Shown piece after piece: positions 28,550-38,008 of a stretch of 64,000 nucleotides of DNA. Under the pieces are notes generated by a model. It was not told the DNA's origin. It saw only the letters and a list, made by a program, of their open reading frames with translations, and did not search any database. The DNA comes from Mesorhizobium qingshengii (GTDB taxonomy: Bacteria > Pseudomonadota > Alphaproteobacteria > Rhizobiales > Rhizobiaceae): NCBI RefSeq assembly GCF_027563465.1, contig NZ_JAPFQA010000020.1, forward strand, positions 16,243 to 80,242, read 5' to 3'. Every line of letters starts with the position of its first letter. The first letter of the stretch is position 1. Made by a program: the position numbers and the translations under genes.

Positions 28550-28687
28550 GGTGCCTTGCCTGGGGCATGGCGGAGCGAGCGCGTCGGGTAGAGCCTGTAA
28601 GTCGACCTGGCGCTTTTGCGTATCGGTTTCCGACTGCCATCTCGCGCCTTCGGACCGACGCGCTAAGCTCTTGCGGGCGGAACCACG

Positions 28688-29356
28688 ATGAACACCCTTG
28701 AAACCTTCGTGCATGTTCTCGACCTGATCGGCACCTTCGTTTTCGCAATCAGTGGGGCGGTTGCTGCCGTCAACCGCCGCCTCGACATATTCGGCATCCT
28801 CGTTTTATCCTTCGTGGCAGGAAATTTTGGCGGGATCACCCGCGACCTGCTGATCGGCGCAGTGCCGCCTGCCGGCCTGACCGATGGACGATATCTGCTG
28901 GTTTCTGTCTTCGCAGGGCTGATCACCTTCTTCTGGTATGCCGGCGTCGACAGGCTGCGCAGTCCCGTGCTCCTGTTCGATGCGGCGGGACTATCGCTTT
29001 TTGCAGTCGCGGGCGCGCAGAAGGCGATCGAGTTCGGCTTGAACCCGATGATGGCCGCGCTCCTGGGCATGCTGACCGGTATCGGCGGCGGCATGACGCG
29101 TGACGTCCTGCTCGCAGAGATCCCCCAAGTGCTGCGTTCCGATCTCTATGCCGTTGCCGCATTAGCCGGCGCATCCATCGTCGTCATCGGCTATGTGCTG
29201 GGTCTTTCCTACGGCGTCTCGGCCCTGGCTGGAGGTGGGGTGTGCTTTGGCCTTCGCTTCATGGCAATCCGATACGACTGGCGTCTGCCCGTCGCACATC
29301 TGTCGGCGCGAGGACGGGCGGAAGCAAACCCTTCGGACGAGGAACCACCGCGTTGA
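28688..29356 (+). CDS. TRIC family (UPF0126) cation channel
   Basis: 222 aa with seven membrane spans. The two internal repeats with glycine-rich motifs are clear: GTFVFAISGAVAAVNRRLDI with GNFGGITRDLLIG, and AAGLSLFAVAGAQKAIEFG with GIGGGMTRDVLL. Prokaryotic TRIC proteins form trimeric K+-permeable channels. The C-terminus has a longer polar tail than usual. A degraded copy of the C-terminal region seems to lie about 400 bp downstream. Confidence 0.92.
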   Translation: MNTLETFVHVLDLIGTFVFAISGAVAAVNRRLDIFGILVLSFVAGNFGGITRDLLIGAVPPAGLTDGRYLLVSVFAGLITFFWYAGVDRLRSPVLLFDAAGLSLFAVAGAQKAIEFGLNPMMAALLGMLTGIGGGMTRDVLLAEIPQVLRSDLYAVAALAGASIVVIGYVLGLSYGVSALAGGGVCFGLRFMAIRYDWRLPVAHLSARGRAEANPSDEEPPR

Positions 29357-29699
29357 ACCTCGGCGATCGCCGCGCTGGCCAAATGGAGCCCGCTGCCGTT
29401 TTGGGACGCTTGCGGCGGCCAGGATGGCTGCCCCCCGGATCCAGCGACCAGCCCGACTGGCGAGGCCATTTTAGCCGTCGACATCAGGCAAGAGGACCTT
29501 GATCTGTGTCGAACCCATCCGTCGAGCCCCAAAGGACCACTCTCTGGTAGCCTCCTATGTCGGCGCCATGCGCAAGCGCCACACCGACATGAAAGCAGGC
29601 AGGCTTGACCTCAATCCTGAAATCGAAAGCCGGCTCATCGTCATCGACCGAATCCGACGCCTTTCCATCGTCAGCAAGCGATCAGGCGTTCGCCTTCAG

Positions 29700-29805
29700 A
29701 CCGGGAGTAGCATTGTGCTTCGGTCTGCGGTTGCTGGGCATTGGCGTCTGCCGTCGCATGTCTTTCCGTGCGAGGACGAAGGGAAGCTGACGCTGCGCGT
29801 GAACC
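29700..29805 (+). pseudogene. Possible relic of a TRIC C-terminus
   Basis: Reads VALCFGLRLLGI and, after a frame shift, WRLPSHV, corresponding to GVCFGLRFMAIRYDWRLPVAH near the end of the TRIC gene; the DNA also aligns with 29241-29330 (shared GGCGTCTGCC and GTGCTT blocks). The rest of 29357-29932 has no recognisable gene; a frame at 29499-29813 covers part of it and I cannot assign it. Confidence 0.4.
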
Positions 29806-29932
29806 CTTGCTGACCTGGCCTGCCTGCCGGTGCGGCGCACCGCGGCCACGGTGGTATTTGCAATTGGGACTGGCGCCTGTCGTTGAATAGGCGGATACTG
29901 TCATGGGGGTCGGTGGAACAGGAGACCGCCAC

Positions 29933-30505
29933 ATGACCACGCACAAGGTCGGCTATCTGATCGGCAGCCTCGCAAAAGCTTCGATCAACCGCAAGCTCGC
30001 GACAGCACTCGTCCAGCTTGCCCCGCCGGAGCTGGAGATGTCGGAGATCTCCTTCAAGGATTTGCCGCTCTACAGCTACGACTACGATGCGGATTTTCCG
30101 CCTGTCGCGCGTGCCTTCAAGGACGCCATCGCCTCGGTCGAGGCCGTCCTTTTCGTCACACCGGAGTATAACCGCTCGGTCCCGGGCGGGCTCAAGAACG
30201 CCATCGACTGGGCGAGCCGCCCATATGGCAAGAATTCCTTCGCCCGCAAGCCGTCGGCCGTCATCGGGACATCACCCGGAACCATCGGAACCGCCGTGGC
30301 CCAGCAGAGCCTGCGCAGCGTGCTCAGCTTCTGCAACTCGCCGCAGATGAACGCGCCGGAAGCCTATATCCAGTTCACGCCGGGCCTGATCACGGACAGC
30401 GGCGAAGTGACCGTTGAATCCACCGAGCAGTTCTTGCGCAACTACATGGCGGAATTCCATATGTTCATTGCACGGGTCCTCCAGGTGCTTCCCAAAGACG
30501 CCTGA
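29933..30505 (+). CDS. NADPH-dependent FMN reductase family protein
   Basis: 190 aa. Flavodoxin-like fold: IGSLAKASINRKLA at the N-terminus binds the FMN phosphate, and VLFVTPEYNRSVPGGLKNAIDWAS is the family signature, followed by GTSPGTIGTA. Such enzymes reduce FMN or quinones with NADPH. The start at 29933 has AGGAG 9 bp upstream; an in-frame ATG 30 bp earlier lacks support. Cytoplasmic. Confidence 0.92.
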   Translation: MTTHKVGYLIGSLAKASINRKLATALVQLAPPELEMSEISFKDLPLYSYDYDADFPPVARAFKDAIASVEAVLFVTPEYNRSVPGGLKNAIDWASRPYGKNSFARKPSAVIGTSPGTIGTAVAQQSLRSVLSFCNSPQMNAPEAYIQFTPGLITDSGEVTVESTEQFLRNYMAEFHMFIARVLQVLPKDA

Positions 30506-30602
30506 CGTCGCTTCAAGTCCAGGCGCTGTCACGATGTTGCGTTTTCCGATACCGTCGCGGCTGGCAACTGATCGTTGACAGCCTTTCACCAGGGAGGTTC
30601 TC

Positions 30603-31013
30603 GTGATTGATCTTGTGACCGCGCCCTATGCGATATTGCTCCTTCGACTTTGCCTTGGGGCCATGTTCATTGCGCATGCGATGCTCAAGTGGCGCGTGTT
30701 CACCATTCCGGGGACCATCGCCTTCTTCAACTCCCTGGGTCTCCCGGGCTGGTTGGCCTACGCAACCATTGCCGCCGAACTGGGTGGAGCCGCGTGTCTC
30801 ATCCTCGGGATTTATCCGCGTTGTGTGGCTTTGCTGCTCATCCCCCTCATTGTTGGAACGATCGTGACCGTTCACGGCAAGAAGGGATGGCTGTTCAGCA
30901 ATACCGATGGCGGATGGGAATATCCGGCTTTTTGGGCGGCGGTTCTCTTAGCCGTATTTCTTCTGGGTGACGGCGCGGCCACGCTGGTCGCCTCGCCGCA
31001 TCTTGGGTTTTGA
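30603..31013 (+). CDS. DoxX family membrane protein
   Basis: 136 aa with four membrane spans and the typical LRLCLGAMFIAHAMLKW start, IAAELGGAACLILGIYPR in the middle. GTG start at 30603 with GGGAGG upstream. DoxX proteins are small quinone-linked membrane proteins often beside redox enzymes. It lies 66 bp before the membrane dehydrogenase genes and may form one transcript with them. Confidence 0.88.
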   Translation: MIDLVTAPYAILLLRLCLGAMFIAHAMLKWRVFTIPGTIAFFNSLGLPGWLAYATIAAELGGAACLILGIYPRCVALLLIPLIVGTIVTVHGKKGWLFSNTDGGWEYPAFWAAVLLAVFLLGDGAATLVASPHLGF

Positions 31014-31079
31014 ACAGGTGATATGCCGGACGCAAGATCGCGATCGTGTCAGGGCATCGGGGTGACCGAGGACAGGCCC

Positions 31080-31580
31080 ATGGAACAGGTTGTCGACCAA
31101 CCGAACGCCGCCCGCCGGTTGCTGCTTTTCGGGCTTGTTTCGGCCTATACCGCATCCTTGATCCCGTGGGCGCTGGCCCAGGAGGTGACGGAGGCGGATA
31201 CGGCGCCGTTCGTTGCGCTGTCGGCCATCCTTGCAGGGCGCCAATCACTGGATTCGGTCCAGGCGTTGCGGCTCTACAAGGCCCTTGTCGCCGACGATCC
31301 CGGGTTCCCCGCGGCCGCGAAAGCGCTGCTCGACACGATCGAGCAGCGCCGGATCGATCCCATGCAATTGCAGAAGACGCTGGACGACGAGAAGTCACCG
31401 CTCAAGCTTGTGCCCTGGCGGATCATGACGGCCTGGTACATGGGCATTGTCGGCGACGGGGCCAAGGCGCGCTGCCTGGCGTTCGAGACCGCGCTCAACG
31501 CCCAGGCGGTCGCTGACGTGCTGAAGCCGCCGACCTACGCTTATGGCGCCTACGGCAGCTGGACCAGAAAACCAACCTGA
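31080..31580 (+). CDS. Small subunit of FAD-dependent membrane dehydrogenase (sorbitol/gluconate type)
   Basis: 166 aa. The N-terminus has NAARRLLLFGLVSAYTASL, a twin-arginine-like signal; the rest is helix-rich and matches the sorbitol dehydrogenase small-subunit (SldS) or gluconate dehydrogenase gamma pattern (LYKALVADDPGFPAAAKALL, then LKLVPWRIMTAWYMGIVG). The small subunit carries the flavoprotein to the periplasm through Tat. The start at 31080 follows AGGACAGG. First of a three-gene operon small-large-cytochrome. Confidence 0.82.
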   Translation: MEQVVDQPNAARRLLLFGLVSAYTASLIPWALAQEVTEADTAPFVALSAILAGRQSLDSVQALRLYKALVADDPGFPAAAKALLDTIEQRRIDPMQLQKTLDDEKSPLKLVPWRIMTAWYMGIVGDGAKARCLAFETALNAQAVADVLKPPTYAYGAYGSWTRKPT

Positions 31581-31589
31581 GGAAAACGC

Positions 31590-33218
31590 ATGGCCGACGC
31601 CCTATCAGCGGATTTTGTTGTCGTCGGCTCGGGGATCATCGGTTCGCTCGTGGCGCGAAAGCTCGCGCTGGCTGGTGCGTCGGTCATCATTCTCGAAGCG
31701 GGCCCGCGCGTTACCCGCGGCGAGCTGGTGGCACGCTTTCGCAACTCACCGCGTCGCAGCGACTGGATGTCGCCCTATCCGCCCGCAGCCTGGGCGCCAC
31801 ACCCGGTCTATCAGCCTGAGCCGAACAATTACCTCATGCAGGCCGGCCCCTATCCCTACGCCGCCGAGTACATCCGGCAGGTCGGCGGTACGACATGGCA
31901 TTGGGCGGCCCATGCCTGGCGAAACCTGCCCAACGACTTCAGGGTCAAGAGCCTTTACGATGTCGGCGTCGACTGGCCGATGACCTATGAAGACCTTGAG
32001 CCATTCTATCAGGAAGCCGAGGAGATCATGGGTGTGTCGGGCGCACCCAATACCGGCTCGCCTCGCAAAAGGCCCTTTCCCATGGAACCGGTCGCCGAAC
32101 CCTATGCCATGCGGCGCCTGCGCGAGCGGCTAGCGTCCGACTATCAAGTCGTCTCCAACACCACGGCGCGCAACAGCCGGCCCTATGACGGACGGCCCGC
32201 CTGCTGCGGCAACAACTCGTGCCAGCCGATCTGCCCCATCGACGCCCAATACCACGGCGGGCTTGCAGCGGAAGCCGCCGAAGGGGCTGGAGCAAGGCTG
32301 CTCCCGAACGCCAATGTCTACAAGCTTGAACATGAAGAGAAGGGCCGTATCGCGGCAGCGCTCTACTACGATCCCGACAAGGCTTCACACCGGGTTGCTG
32401 GCAAGACCTTCATCGTTGCCGCCAACGGCATCGAGAGCCCGCGCCTGTTGCTGGTGTCGGCAAGCGACAAGTTTCCCAAAGGCCTTGCCAACAGCTCCGA
32501 CATGGTCGGCCGCAACCTTATGGATCATCCCAGCACCTCGCTGACCTTCGACGCGGACGAGGACGTATGGCTGGGGCGCGGACCGCAAAGCCCGAGTTCC
32601 ATCAACACCATGCGCGACGGCGCGTTCCGGTCCCAGCATTCGCCCTACCGGCTCGACTTCACCAACATCTCGCGGGTCGATGGCGCGACGAAGAGCCTGA
32701 TCGCGGCGGGCATCTACGGCAGCGAACTCGAGAAGCGCTTGCGCTTCAGCGCGGCTCGCGAGATGAACGTGAAAAATGTGCTGGAGGTGCTGCCGGACCC
32801 TGAGCATCGGATTACGCTGAGCTCCGAAAAGGACGCGATGGGCATTCCGAAGCCAGAAGCGCATTATGCCATCGCCGACTACACCAGGCGCGGTCACGAG
32901 CGTTCGCAGCAGGACTTTCGGCGCATCGCCGAGTTGATGGGTGGAACGAACCTGCGCTTCAGCAAGGACGGCGACTTCGCCAACAACCAGCATATCTGCG
33001 GCACGCTGAGCATGGGCAGCGATCCCAAGACCTCGGTCTGCGACCAGTGGGGACGCGCGCACGACCACGAGAACCTGTTCCTTGCCAGCACCGGCGTGCT
33101 GCCGACATCGGCGACCTGCAACTCGACGGAGAACGGTCTTGCGGTGGCGCTCCGCGCGGTGGCTCATATGCTGGGGCAGCACAACACCTCGACCGCCGCG
33201 GGCGAGGCCAAGACATGA
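31590..33218 (+). CDS. GMC oxidoreductase, large flavoprotein subunit
   Basis: 542 aa. N-terminal FAD-binding GSGIIGSLVARKLA with later EAGPR, and C-terminal GMC signature region with NNQHICGTLSMGSDP and ATCNSTENGLAVALRAVAHM. Such subunits oxidise sugars, sugar alcohols or aldonates in the periplasm and pass electrons to the cytochrome c subunit. The Cys-rich CCGNNSCQPICPIDA segment (residues about 209-223) suggests an iron-sulphur cluster, as in the FDH/GADH families. Substrate unknown. It overlaps the next gene by 4 bp (ATGA). Confidence 0.93.
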   Translation: MADALSADFVVVGSGIIGSLVARKLALAGASVIILEAGPRVTRGELVARFRNSPRRSDWMSPYPPAAWAPHPVYQPEPNNYLMQAGPYPYAAEYIRQVGGTTWHWAAHAWRNLPNDFRVKSLYDVGVDWPMTYEDLEPFYQEAEEIMGVSGAPNTGSPRKRPFPMEPVAEPYAMRRLRERLASDYQVVSNTTARNSRPYDGRPACCGNNSCQPICPIDAQYHGGLAAEAAEGAGARLLPNANVYKLEHEEKGRIAAALYYDPDKASHRVAGKTFIVAANGIESPRLLLVSASDKFPKGLANSSDMVGRNLMDHPSTSLTFDADEDVWLGRGPQSPSSINTMRDGAFRSQHSPYRLDFTNISRVDGATKSLIAAGIYGSELEKRLRFSAAREMNVKNVLEVLPDPEHRITLSSEKDAMGIPKPEAHYAIADYTRRGHERSQQDFRRIAELMGGTNLRFSKDGDFANNQHICGTLSMGSDPKTSVCDQWGRAHDHENLFLASTGVLPTSATCNSTENGLAVALRAVAHMLGQHNTSTAAGEAKT

Positions 33219-34612
33219 ACCGCCTGATGCCCCGCCTGTCCAGCCGCGTTGCCGTCGCCCTGGCATTGTCGGCTGTCGCCCCGGTTGTCACAACCCCTGC
33301 CTTTGCCGGCGATGCGGATCTGATCGCCGCCGGCAAATATATTGCCACGGCGTCCGACTGCGTGGCCTGCCACACCGCACCCGGCGGCGAAATCATGGCT
33401 GGTGGTCTTGCCATTGAGACGCCGATCGGGCCGATCATGTCGACCAACATCACGCCGTCGAAGGAAAACGGCATCGGCAAATACACGCTGCAGCAGTTCG
33501 ACACGGCGTTGCGCAAGGGCGTGCGCGCCGACGGCAAGCATCTCTATCCGGCGATGCCCTACACAGCCTATGCGTTGCTTTCGGATGATGACGTCGCTGC
33601 GCTATATGCCTATTTCATGAATGGCGTGACCTCAGTGGAAACCCGCCCGGCTGAAACCAGGCTGCCGTTCCCGTTCAACCTCCGCTTTTCGATGGCGGCC
33701 TGGAACCTGCTGTTCCTCGACAATGGTCCGTTCAAGTCAGACGCGGCCCACGACGGCGAATGGAACCGTGGCGCCTATCTGGTGCGCGGACCGGCGCATT
33801 GCGGCACCTGCCACACACCGCGCAATCTGTTCATGGCGGAAAAGATATCGAGCGAAATGAGCGGCGGCGATGTCGGCCTCTGGCATGCGCCCAACATCAC
33901 GTCCGATGCCAACAGCGGCGTCGGTGGATGGAGCGTCGAGGAACTCGTTGCCTACATGCGGGATGGCCACGCCATGGGCAAGAGTCAGGCGGCCGGCCCG
34001 ATGGCGGAAGCTGTCGACAACAGCTTGCGATTCTTGACGCCTGGAGATCTGCGGGCGATCGCGGTCTACGTGAAAACCGTCCCGCCAGTTCACGACACGG
34101 CCGACACGCAGCCCGTCTTTGCCTGGGGCAGCCCGTCTGATGACCTGGCGGGCGTCCGCGGTGTGGCGTTGCCGCTGGATCGCAACAGCATGACGGGACC
34201 GCAACTCTACGACGCCTACTGCGCAACATGCCACCAGGCACAAGGCCAAGGAAGCTTCGATGGTGGCCTGCCTTCGCTGCTGCACAACACGGCGCTGGGG
34301 CGGGCAAATACCAACAATCTGGTTATCGTGATGCTTGAGGGACTGCATCGCCAACCGGGGGTGTTGATGCCGGGTTTCGCCAAGGAACTGTCCGACACCC
34401 AGATCGCCGCCCTGGCTTCGTATCTCATCGAGAATTTCGGCAATCCGGCCGCCAAGGTAACTGTCGGACAGGTTGCCGAATTGCGGGCGGGCCCTGCCAA
34501 ATCCGCTCTGGTGACGGTGGCTCGGACTGTCTTGGCCTTGGGTGCGCTGGTCGTGATTGGCTTTGTTGCCTGGCTCTTGCGACGGCGGAAGACAACCGCG
34601 CGAACAGCCTAG
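33215..34612 (+). CDS. Triheme cytochrome c subunit of the membrane dehydrogenase
   Basis: 465 aa with a signal peptide (cleavage near AFAGD) and three c-type haem motifs: CVACH (about residue 47), CGTCH (about 196) and CATCH (about 332), and a C-terminal membrane anchor (VLALGALVVIGFVAWLL). It carries electrons from the flavoprotein to ubiquinone. The order small subunit, GMC, cytochrome c is that of gluconate 2- or sorbitol dehydrogenase. Translationally coupled to the GMC gene. Confidence 0.94.
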   Translation: MNRLMPRLSSRVAVALALSAVAPVVTTPAFAGDADLIAAGKYIATASDCVACHTAPGGEIMAGGLAIETPIGPIMSTNITPSKENGIGKYTLQQFDTALRKGVRADGKHLYPAMPYTAYALLSDDDVAALYAYFMNGVTSVETRPAETRLPFPFNLRFSMAAWNLLFLDNGPFKSDAAHDGEWNRGAYLVRGPAHCGTCHTPRNLFMAEKISSEMSGGDVGLWHAPNITSDANSGVGGWSVEELVAYMRDGHAMGKSQAAGPMAEAVDNSLRFLTPGDLRAIAVYVKTVPPVHDTADTQPVFAWGSPSDDLAGVRGVALPLDRNSMTGPQLYDAYCATCHQAQGQGSFDGGLPSLLHNTALGRANTNNLVIVMLEGLHRQPGVLMPGFAKELSDTQIAALASYLIENFGNPAAKVTVGQVAELRAGPAKSALVTVARTVLALGALVVIGFVAWLLRRRKTTARTA

Positions 34613-34667
34613 ATCCGGGCACGCGGAAGTTTGTCGGTTGGTGTCCTTTCACTCCCGGCATTGACAG

Positions 34668-35369
34668 TCACGGCTGTCTTGCAACGCGGGTTCCTTCATA
34701 CACCAGCGAATCACGAAGGTTTCGCATCTCGGTGCCTAGAAATTCCGGCAAAAGGGAGAGCGGCGCGGGCTTGGTCTCGCCGCAGATGGCATCGGACAGC
34801 ATCGCCAGCGCGTGGTTGACCTCTCTGTCGCCGTCAGGTCCGTAGGCTAGCCGCTGCGCCACGACGACAGCTGGCCACATCCGCCCTGCAGCATCGCGGG
34901 GCCGCAGTGACGCACCCGAACTGGCATCATAGGCCTGGAGGGGGGCTATGGTGCGGTGCTGGAGGTCTCGGCGCGCCTGTCGCGCAGCGCTGGTCGTGAC
35001 CGCTCCCTCGACGGCGTGGCCGAGCGTTGTTTTCAGCGCCGCCAGAGTGTCGACGAGCTCCCGCGGAATACGCACGGCCACGGTGCGGGGTGTCAGCAAC
35101 AAGACCCCCAGACCGGTCGCGCAGCCGATAAAGGTGTCGTTGCCGCGCACCCAGAGCAGGTGCCCTGCATCCGGCACTGGATGCCCACCGGACGCGATGG
35201 TCAGAGCTGCTGCCGTGATGAACACGACGGCAAGCGCATAGTTGCGGATCACGCACATCTCGAACCCAAGCAGCCGCAGCGGACACCTTACGACCCCGAG
35301 CGGCATCGCGACGGAGGCTGTGATGGCGGATTCACCGTCGATGCATCCGCCATGATCCTCAGGATACAT
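34668..35369 (-). CDS. FUSC-like membrane protein, probably N-terminally truncated
   Basis: Up to 233 aa. It contains VFITAAALTIASGGHPVPDA, then GNDTFIGCATGLGVLLLTPR, and a cytoplasmic helix-rich tail, as in the second half of fusaric-acid-resistance-like (FUSC) transporters. The expected N-terminal six-span half is missing; upstream sequence shows no continuation and no good start. It is therefore likely a pseudogene or fragment. I report it as a coding region because the open frame is intact. Confidence 0.6.
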   Translation of the reverse strand: MYPEDHGGCIDGESAITASVAMPLGVVRCPLRLLGFEMCVIRNYALAVVFITAAALTIASGGHPVPDAGHLLWVRGNDTFIGCATGLGVLLLTPRTVAVRIPRELVDTLAALKTTLGHAVEGAVTTSAARQARRDLQHRTIAPLQAYDASSGASLRPRDAAGRMWPAVVVAQRLAYGPDGDREVNHALAMLSDAICGETKPAPLSLLPEFLGTEMRNLRDSLVYEGTRVARQP

Positions 35370-35747
35370 TTGCGACAGCCTGCGCGCGCAGGCAAGCGCG
35401 GCGCGTTGAAAAAGACCCTCGTCCCCTTCCGAGCGTCAGAACCTGTTCGCGACCTTGTCAAGACGCGTCGTGAACCAGCGCGTCCCGGATCGCAAGCTTG
35501 CGTTGGGCGCGTCGGCGATGGTCCACGACGCTCGATCCTTCGGGCGAAGAGAAAATGCGTCGCTCGCCAACGAGTTTGCGTTTGGACAAAGTCTGTTGCG
35601 ACCGGCCGGCTAGACTTTGGGCGGGTCTGCTCATCGTCTGCAGCGCGAGCGGCCACAACGGCAAAGGGCCCCGTCGCGGAACGCCACAGGGGAGTCTCGA
35701 CGGTTTTGGAGCGCTGTCCGTCATGAAGGCGCTGCGAGGAAACGGTT
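35370..35747. other. Intergenic region, nothing recognised
   Basis: About 380 bp before the haem-copper-like gene. No FNR-like box was found. GAGGAAACGG directly before 35748 is the ribosome site of the next gene. Confidence 0.5.
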
Positions 35748-37109
35748 ATGATAGGCACTGCGCTCTCGCGCTGGACGATGTCATATTTCACCGCGGCACT
35801 GATCTTTCTTGTCGGTGCCCAGATGGTGATGGTCGCCGGCTACGGCTTCCCGGCCGTAGCGGCCGAGGCTCCCGAGACATTGATCCTCGTGCACATGATG
35901 ACGATCGGCTGGCTCAGCCTGCTGATGTGCGGCGCCCTGTTCCAGTTCGTGCCGGTGCTGATCGCGCAGCCTCTGCGCGGGGAACGTCTGGTGTTGCCCG
36001 CTTTGATCTGTCTCTTGACCGGCCTTGCCGCTCTTCTGGCGGGTTTCCTGCAATTGGCTGGCGTCTTCGACGCCGCTATTCCCCTGCTCGCCGTGGCAGG
36101 CACGCTTCTGCCGGCCGGCTTCGTGCTCATCTGCGGTGTGCTGGGCGGCACGCTCTGGCGCGTGAAATTGCAACGGCCCGCGCGCTTCGTGGCCGTCGGC
36201 CTGGCATGCGTGCTCGTCACGGCCACTCTCGGCGCGCTCTTGGCGTTGCTGATTTCGGGCTTCCTCCCCGCGCTGGCCGAGATCGACTTCCGAATGCAAG
36301 CCCTTCCCGTCCATATCGCTGTCGGGCTTGGCGGATGGCTGAGCTTCACGGCGATCGGCGTCTCCTACCGGCTTTTGCCGATGTTCATGCTATCACCGGA
36401 CCGGGAGCGCGCCACCAGCCGTCTGTCCTGGTGGAGCGGGGTCGCTGCACTGGTGCTGATGGCCCTGGCCTCGCCAATCGCAGCCCTTCTGGAAACAGTG
36501 GGGCTCGCTGGCGCAGCCACTGCGGCGACGGGTCTGGCGGTGGTGCTCGCGCTGGCTGCCCTCGTCCTTTACGGATTCGACCTTGCGTTCTTCTACCGCC
36601 ACCGCAAGCGCCGTATCATCGAATTGAACAGTCGCGCGGCCCAAGCTGCCTTTCTGGCACTCGCCTTGTCGGGGATTCTGCTGCTTGCCCTGCTCGCGAC
36701 CGGAACGCTGGAACGCCATGTCGGCGCGCTTCTCTATCTCGTCGCCTTCGGCTGGCTCACTGGACTGGGACTTTCGCAGCTCTACAAGATCGTGCCGTTC
36801 CTGACCTGGCTGGAGTGCTATGGCCCGGTCATGGGCAGACAGCCGACGCCGCGGGTGCAGGATCTCGTCATGGAACGCCGTGGCTGGATCTGGTTCGCGG
36901 TCTATTTCCTCGGCGTGCTGGCCGGCACGGCAACCCTGCTCGTGGACCAGCCTGGCCTGTTTCGCGCCGCGGCCGCCGCGACGCTGCTCGCGACGTTGGC
37001 CATTGTCGTCGAGCTCGTCCTGGCGCGCCGTCTCGCCAACGTACCGGACGACAAACGGCTGCCCGAAGGCGCGTCGCGGCCACGACTTTTCCTGCCCACC
37101 CCGCATTGA
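35748..37109 (+). CDS. Haem-copper oxidase-I/NnrS-like polytopic membrane protein
   Basis: 453 aa with about 12 membrane spans. Three internal motifs recur: His49 followed by GWLSLLMCGALFQFVPVL, His189 followed by GWLSFTAIGVSYRLLPMF, and His324 followed by GWLTGLGLSQLYKIVPFL. Proteins of this type, related to the cytochrome oxidase subunit I and NnrS superfamilies, are linked to NO metabolism in denitrifiers. The ligand state (haem, copper or none) is not known from sequence. It precedes two DUF2249/DUF1858 genes and an NnrR-like regulator. Good ribosome site GAGGAAA. Confidence 0.72.
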   Translation: MIGTALSRWTMSYFTAALIFLVGAQMVMVAGYGFPAVAAEAPETLILVHMMTIGWLSLLMCGALFQFVPVLIAQPLRGERLVLPALICLLTGLAALLAGFLQLAGVFDAAIPLLAVAGTLLPAGFVLICGVLGGTLWRVKLQRPARFVAVGLACVLVTATLGALLALLISGFLPALAEIDFRMQALPVHIAVGLGGWLSFTAIGVSYRLLPMFMLSPDRERATSRLSWWSGVAALVLMALASPIAALLETVGLAGAATAATGLAVVLALAALVLYGFDLAFFYRHRKRRIIELNSRAAQAAFLALALSGILLLALLATGTLERHVGALLYLVAFGWLTGLGLSQLYKIVPFLTWLECYGPVMGRQPTPRVQDLVMERRGWIWFAVYFLGVLAGTATLLVDQPGLFRAAAAATLLATLAIVVELVLARRLANVPDDKRLPEGASRPRLFLPTPH

Positions 37110-37132
37110 TGGCGAATGAACTGGAGACAACG

Positions 37133-37657
37133 ATGACTCTTCCCTACTACGAAGTCGACGTCAGGCCGATCCTGCGCGAAGGCGGGGAACCTTTCAGCGC
37201 CATCATGGAGGCGGTCGACGCGCTCGCACCTGGCCAGAGCTTGCGACTTCTTGCAACCTTCAAGCCGATCCCCCTGTTTCAGGTCCTGGGCAATCGTGGC
37301 TTTGAACCGGCGGCGCGCGAGATCGGCAATGGCGACTGGGAGGTGATCTTCACGCCGGCCGGGCAGCAGCCGGACCCTGGGGCAGCAGAACCAGCGCCAG
37401 CCGTTGATGGAGCCATCACCACCGGCGAGATCTGGCCCGCGCCCGTCGTCGAACTGGACAATCGCGATCTCGAGCCTCCTGAACCGATGGTGCGGACGCT
37501 CCAAGCGGTCGAGGCGCTGTCGCCCGGACAAACGCTTGCCGCCCTGCTGCCGCGGGAGCCGATCTTCCTTTTCGAGGAACTGCAGGCGCGCGGCCATCTC
37601 TGGCGCGGAGCCTTCGAGCCCGACGGACATTATCGCGTCGTGATCCGGCGCGGCTGA
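37133..37657 (+). CDS. Double DUF2249 domain protein
   Basis: 174 aa. Two copies of DUF2249: residues 5-75 (VDVRPILREGGEPFSAIMEA, ALAPGQSLRLLATFKPIPLF) and 100-172 (LDNRDLEPPEPMVRTLQAVE, ALSPGQTLAALLPREPIFLF). The family is found with hybrid-cluster, DUF59 and NO-related genes. Start at 37133 with GGAG 7 bp upstream; an earlier ATG at 37109 overlaps the previous stop. Cytoplasmic. Biochemical role unknown. Confidence 0.85.
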   Translation: MTLPYYEVDVRPILREGGEPFSAIMEAVDALAPGQSLRLLATFKPIPLFQVLGNRGFEPAAREIGNGDWEVIFTPAGQQPDPGAAEPAPAVDGAITTGEIWPAPVVELDNRDLEPPEPMVRTLQAVEALSPGQTLAALLPREPIFLFEELQARGHLWRGAFEPDGHYRVVIRRG

Positions 37658-37747
37658 GCGAATGACGCCGGCTCCGCGCGGGGGTTTGCCAATGCGCAAA
37701 GAGCCGCCGCCGTCCATTGCTGTAGGGTTGACCGACTTCGGGAGCGG

Positions 37748-38008
37748 ATGACGACCATGGGATCTTTGATTGATGACGATATGACCATGGACCAGATCAT
37801 GCGCAGATGGCCGCTGACCATCCGCGTGGTCATTCGCAGCGGCATGCTGTGCGTTGGTTGTCCAATTGCTTCCTTCCATACGGTTTCTGACGCCGCCCGC
37901 GAGCACGGATTGGATGTCGATTCGTTGCGCAGCGATCTGGAGGCCGCCGCTGCCGCCTCCGGCGGTGCGGCGCCTATGTCTTCTGCGTCCGGCCTTCGGC
38001 CAGCATGA
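37748..38008 (+). CDS. DUF1858 domain protein
   Basis: 86 aa. Residues 9-65 are DUF1858: MTMDQIMRRWPLTIRVVIRS followed by GMLCVGCPIASFHTVSDAA with a CVGC pair. The fold carries two cysteines and occurs with hybrid-cluster and DUF2249 proteins. The C-terminal end overlaps the convergent nnrR-like gene by 35 bp. Probably in one operon with the two genes upstream. Confidence 0.88.
   Translation: MTTMGSLIDDDMTMDQIMRRWPLTIRVVIRSGMLCVGCPIASFHTVSDAAREHGLDVDSLRSDLEAAAAASGGAAPMSSASGLRPA

Noticed and set aside
35498..37657. 719-codon frame overlapping the membrane protein and DUF2249 genes
   Set aside because: Its first part is a shadow; only the final stretch equals the real DUF2249 gene that starts at 37133.
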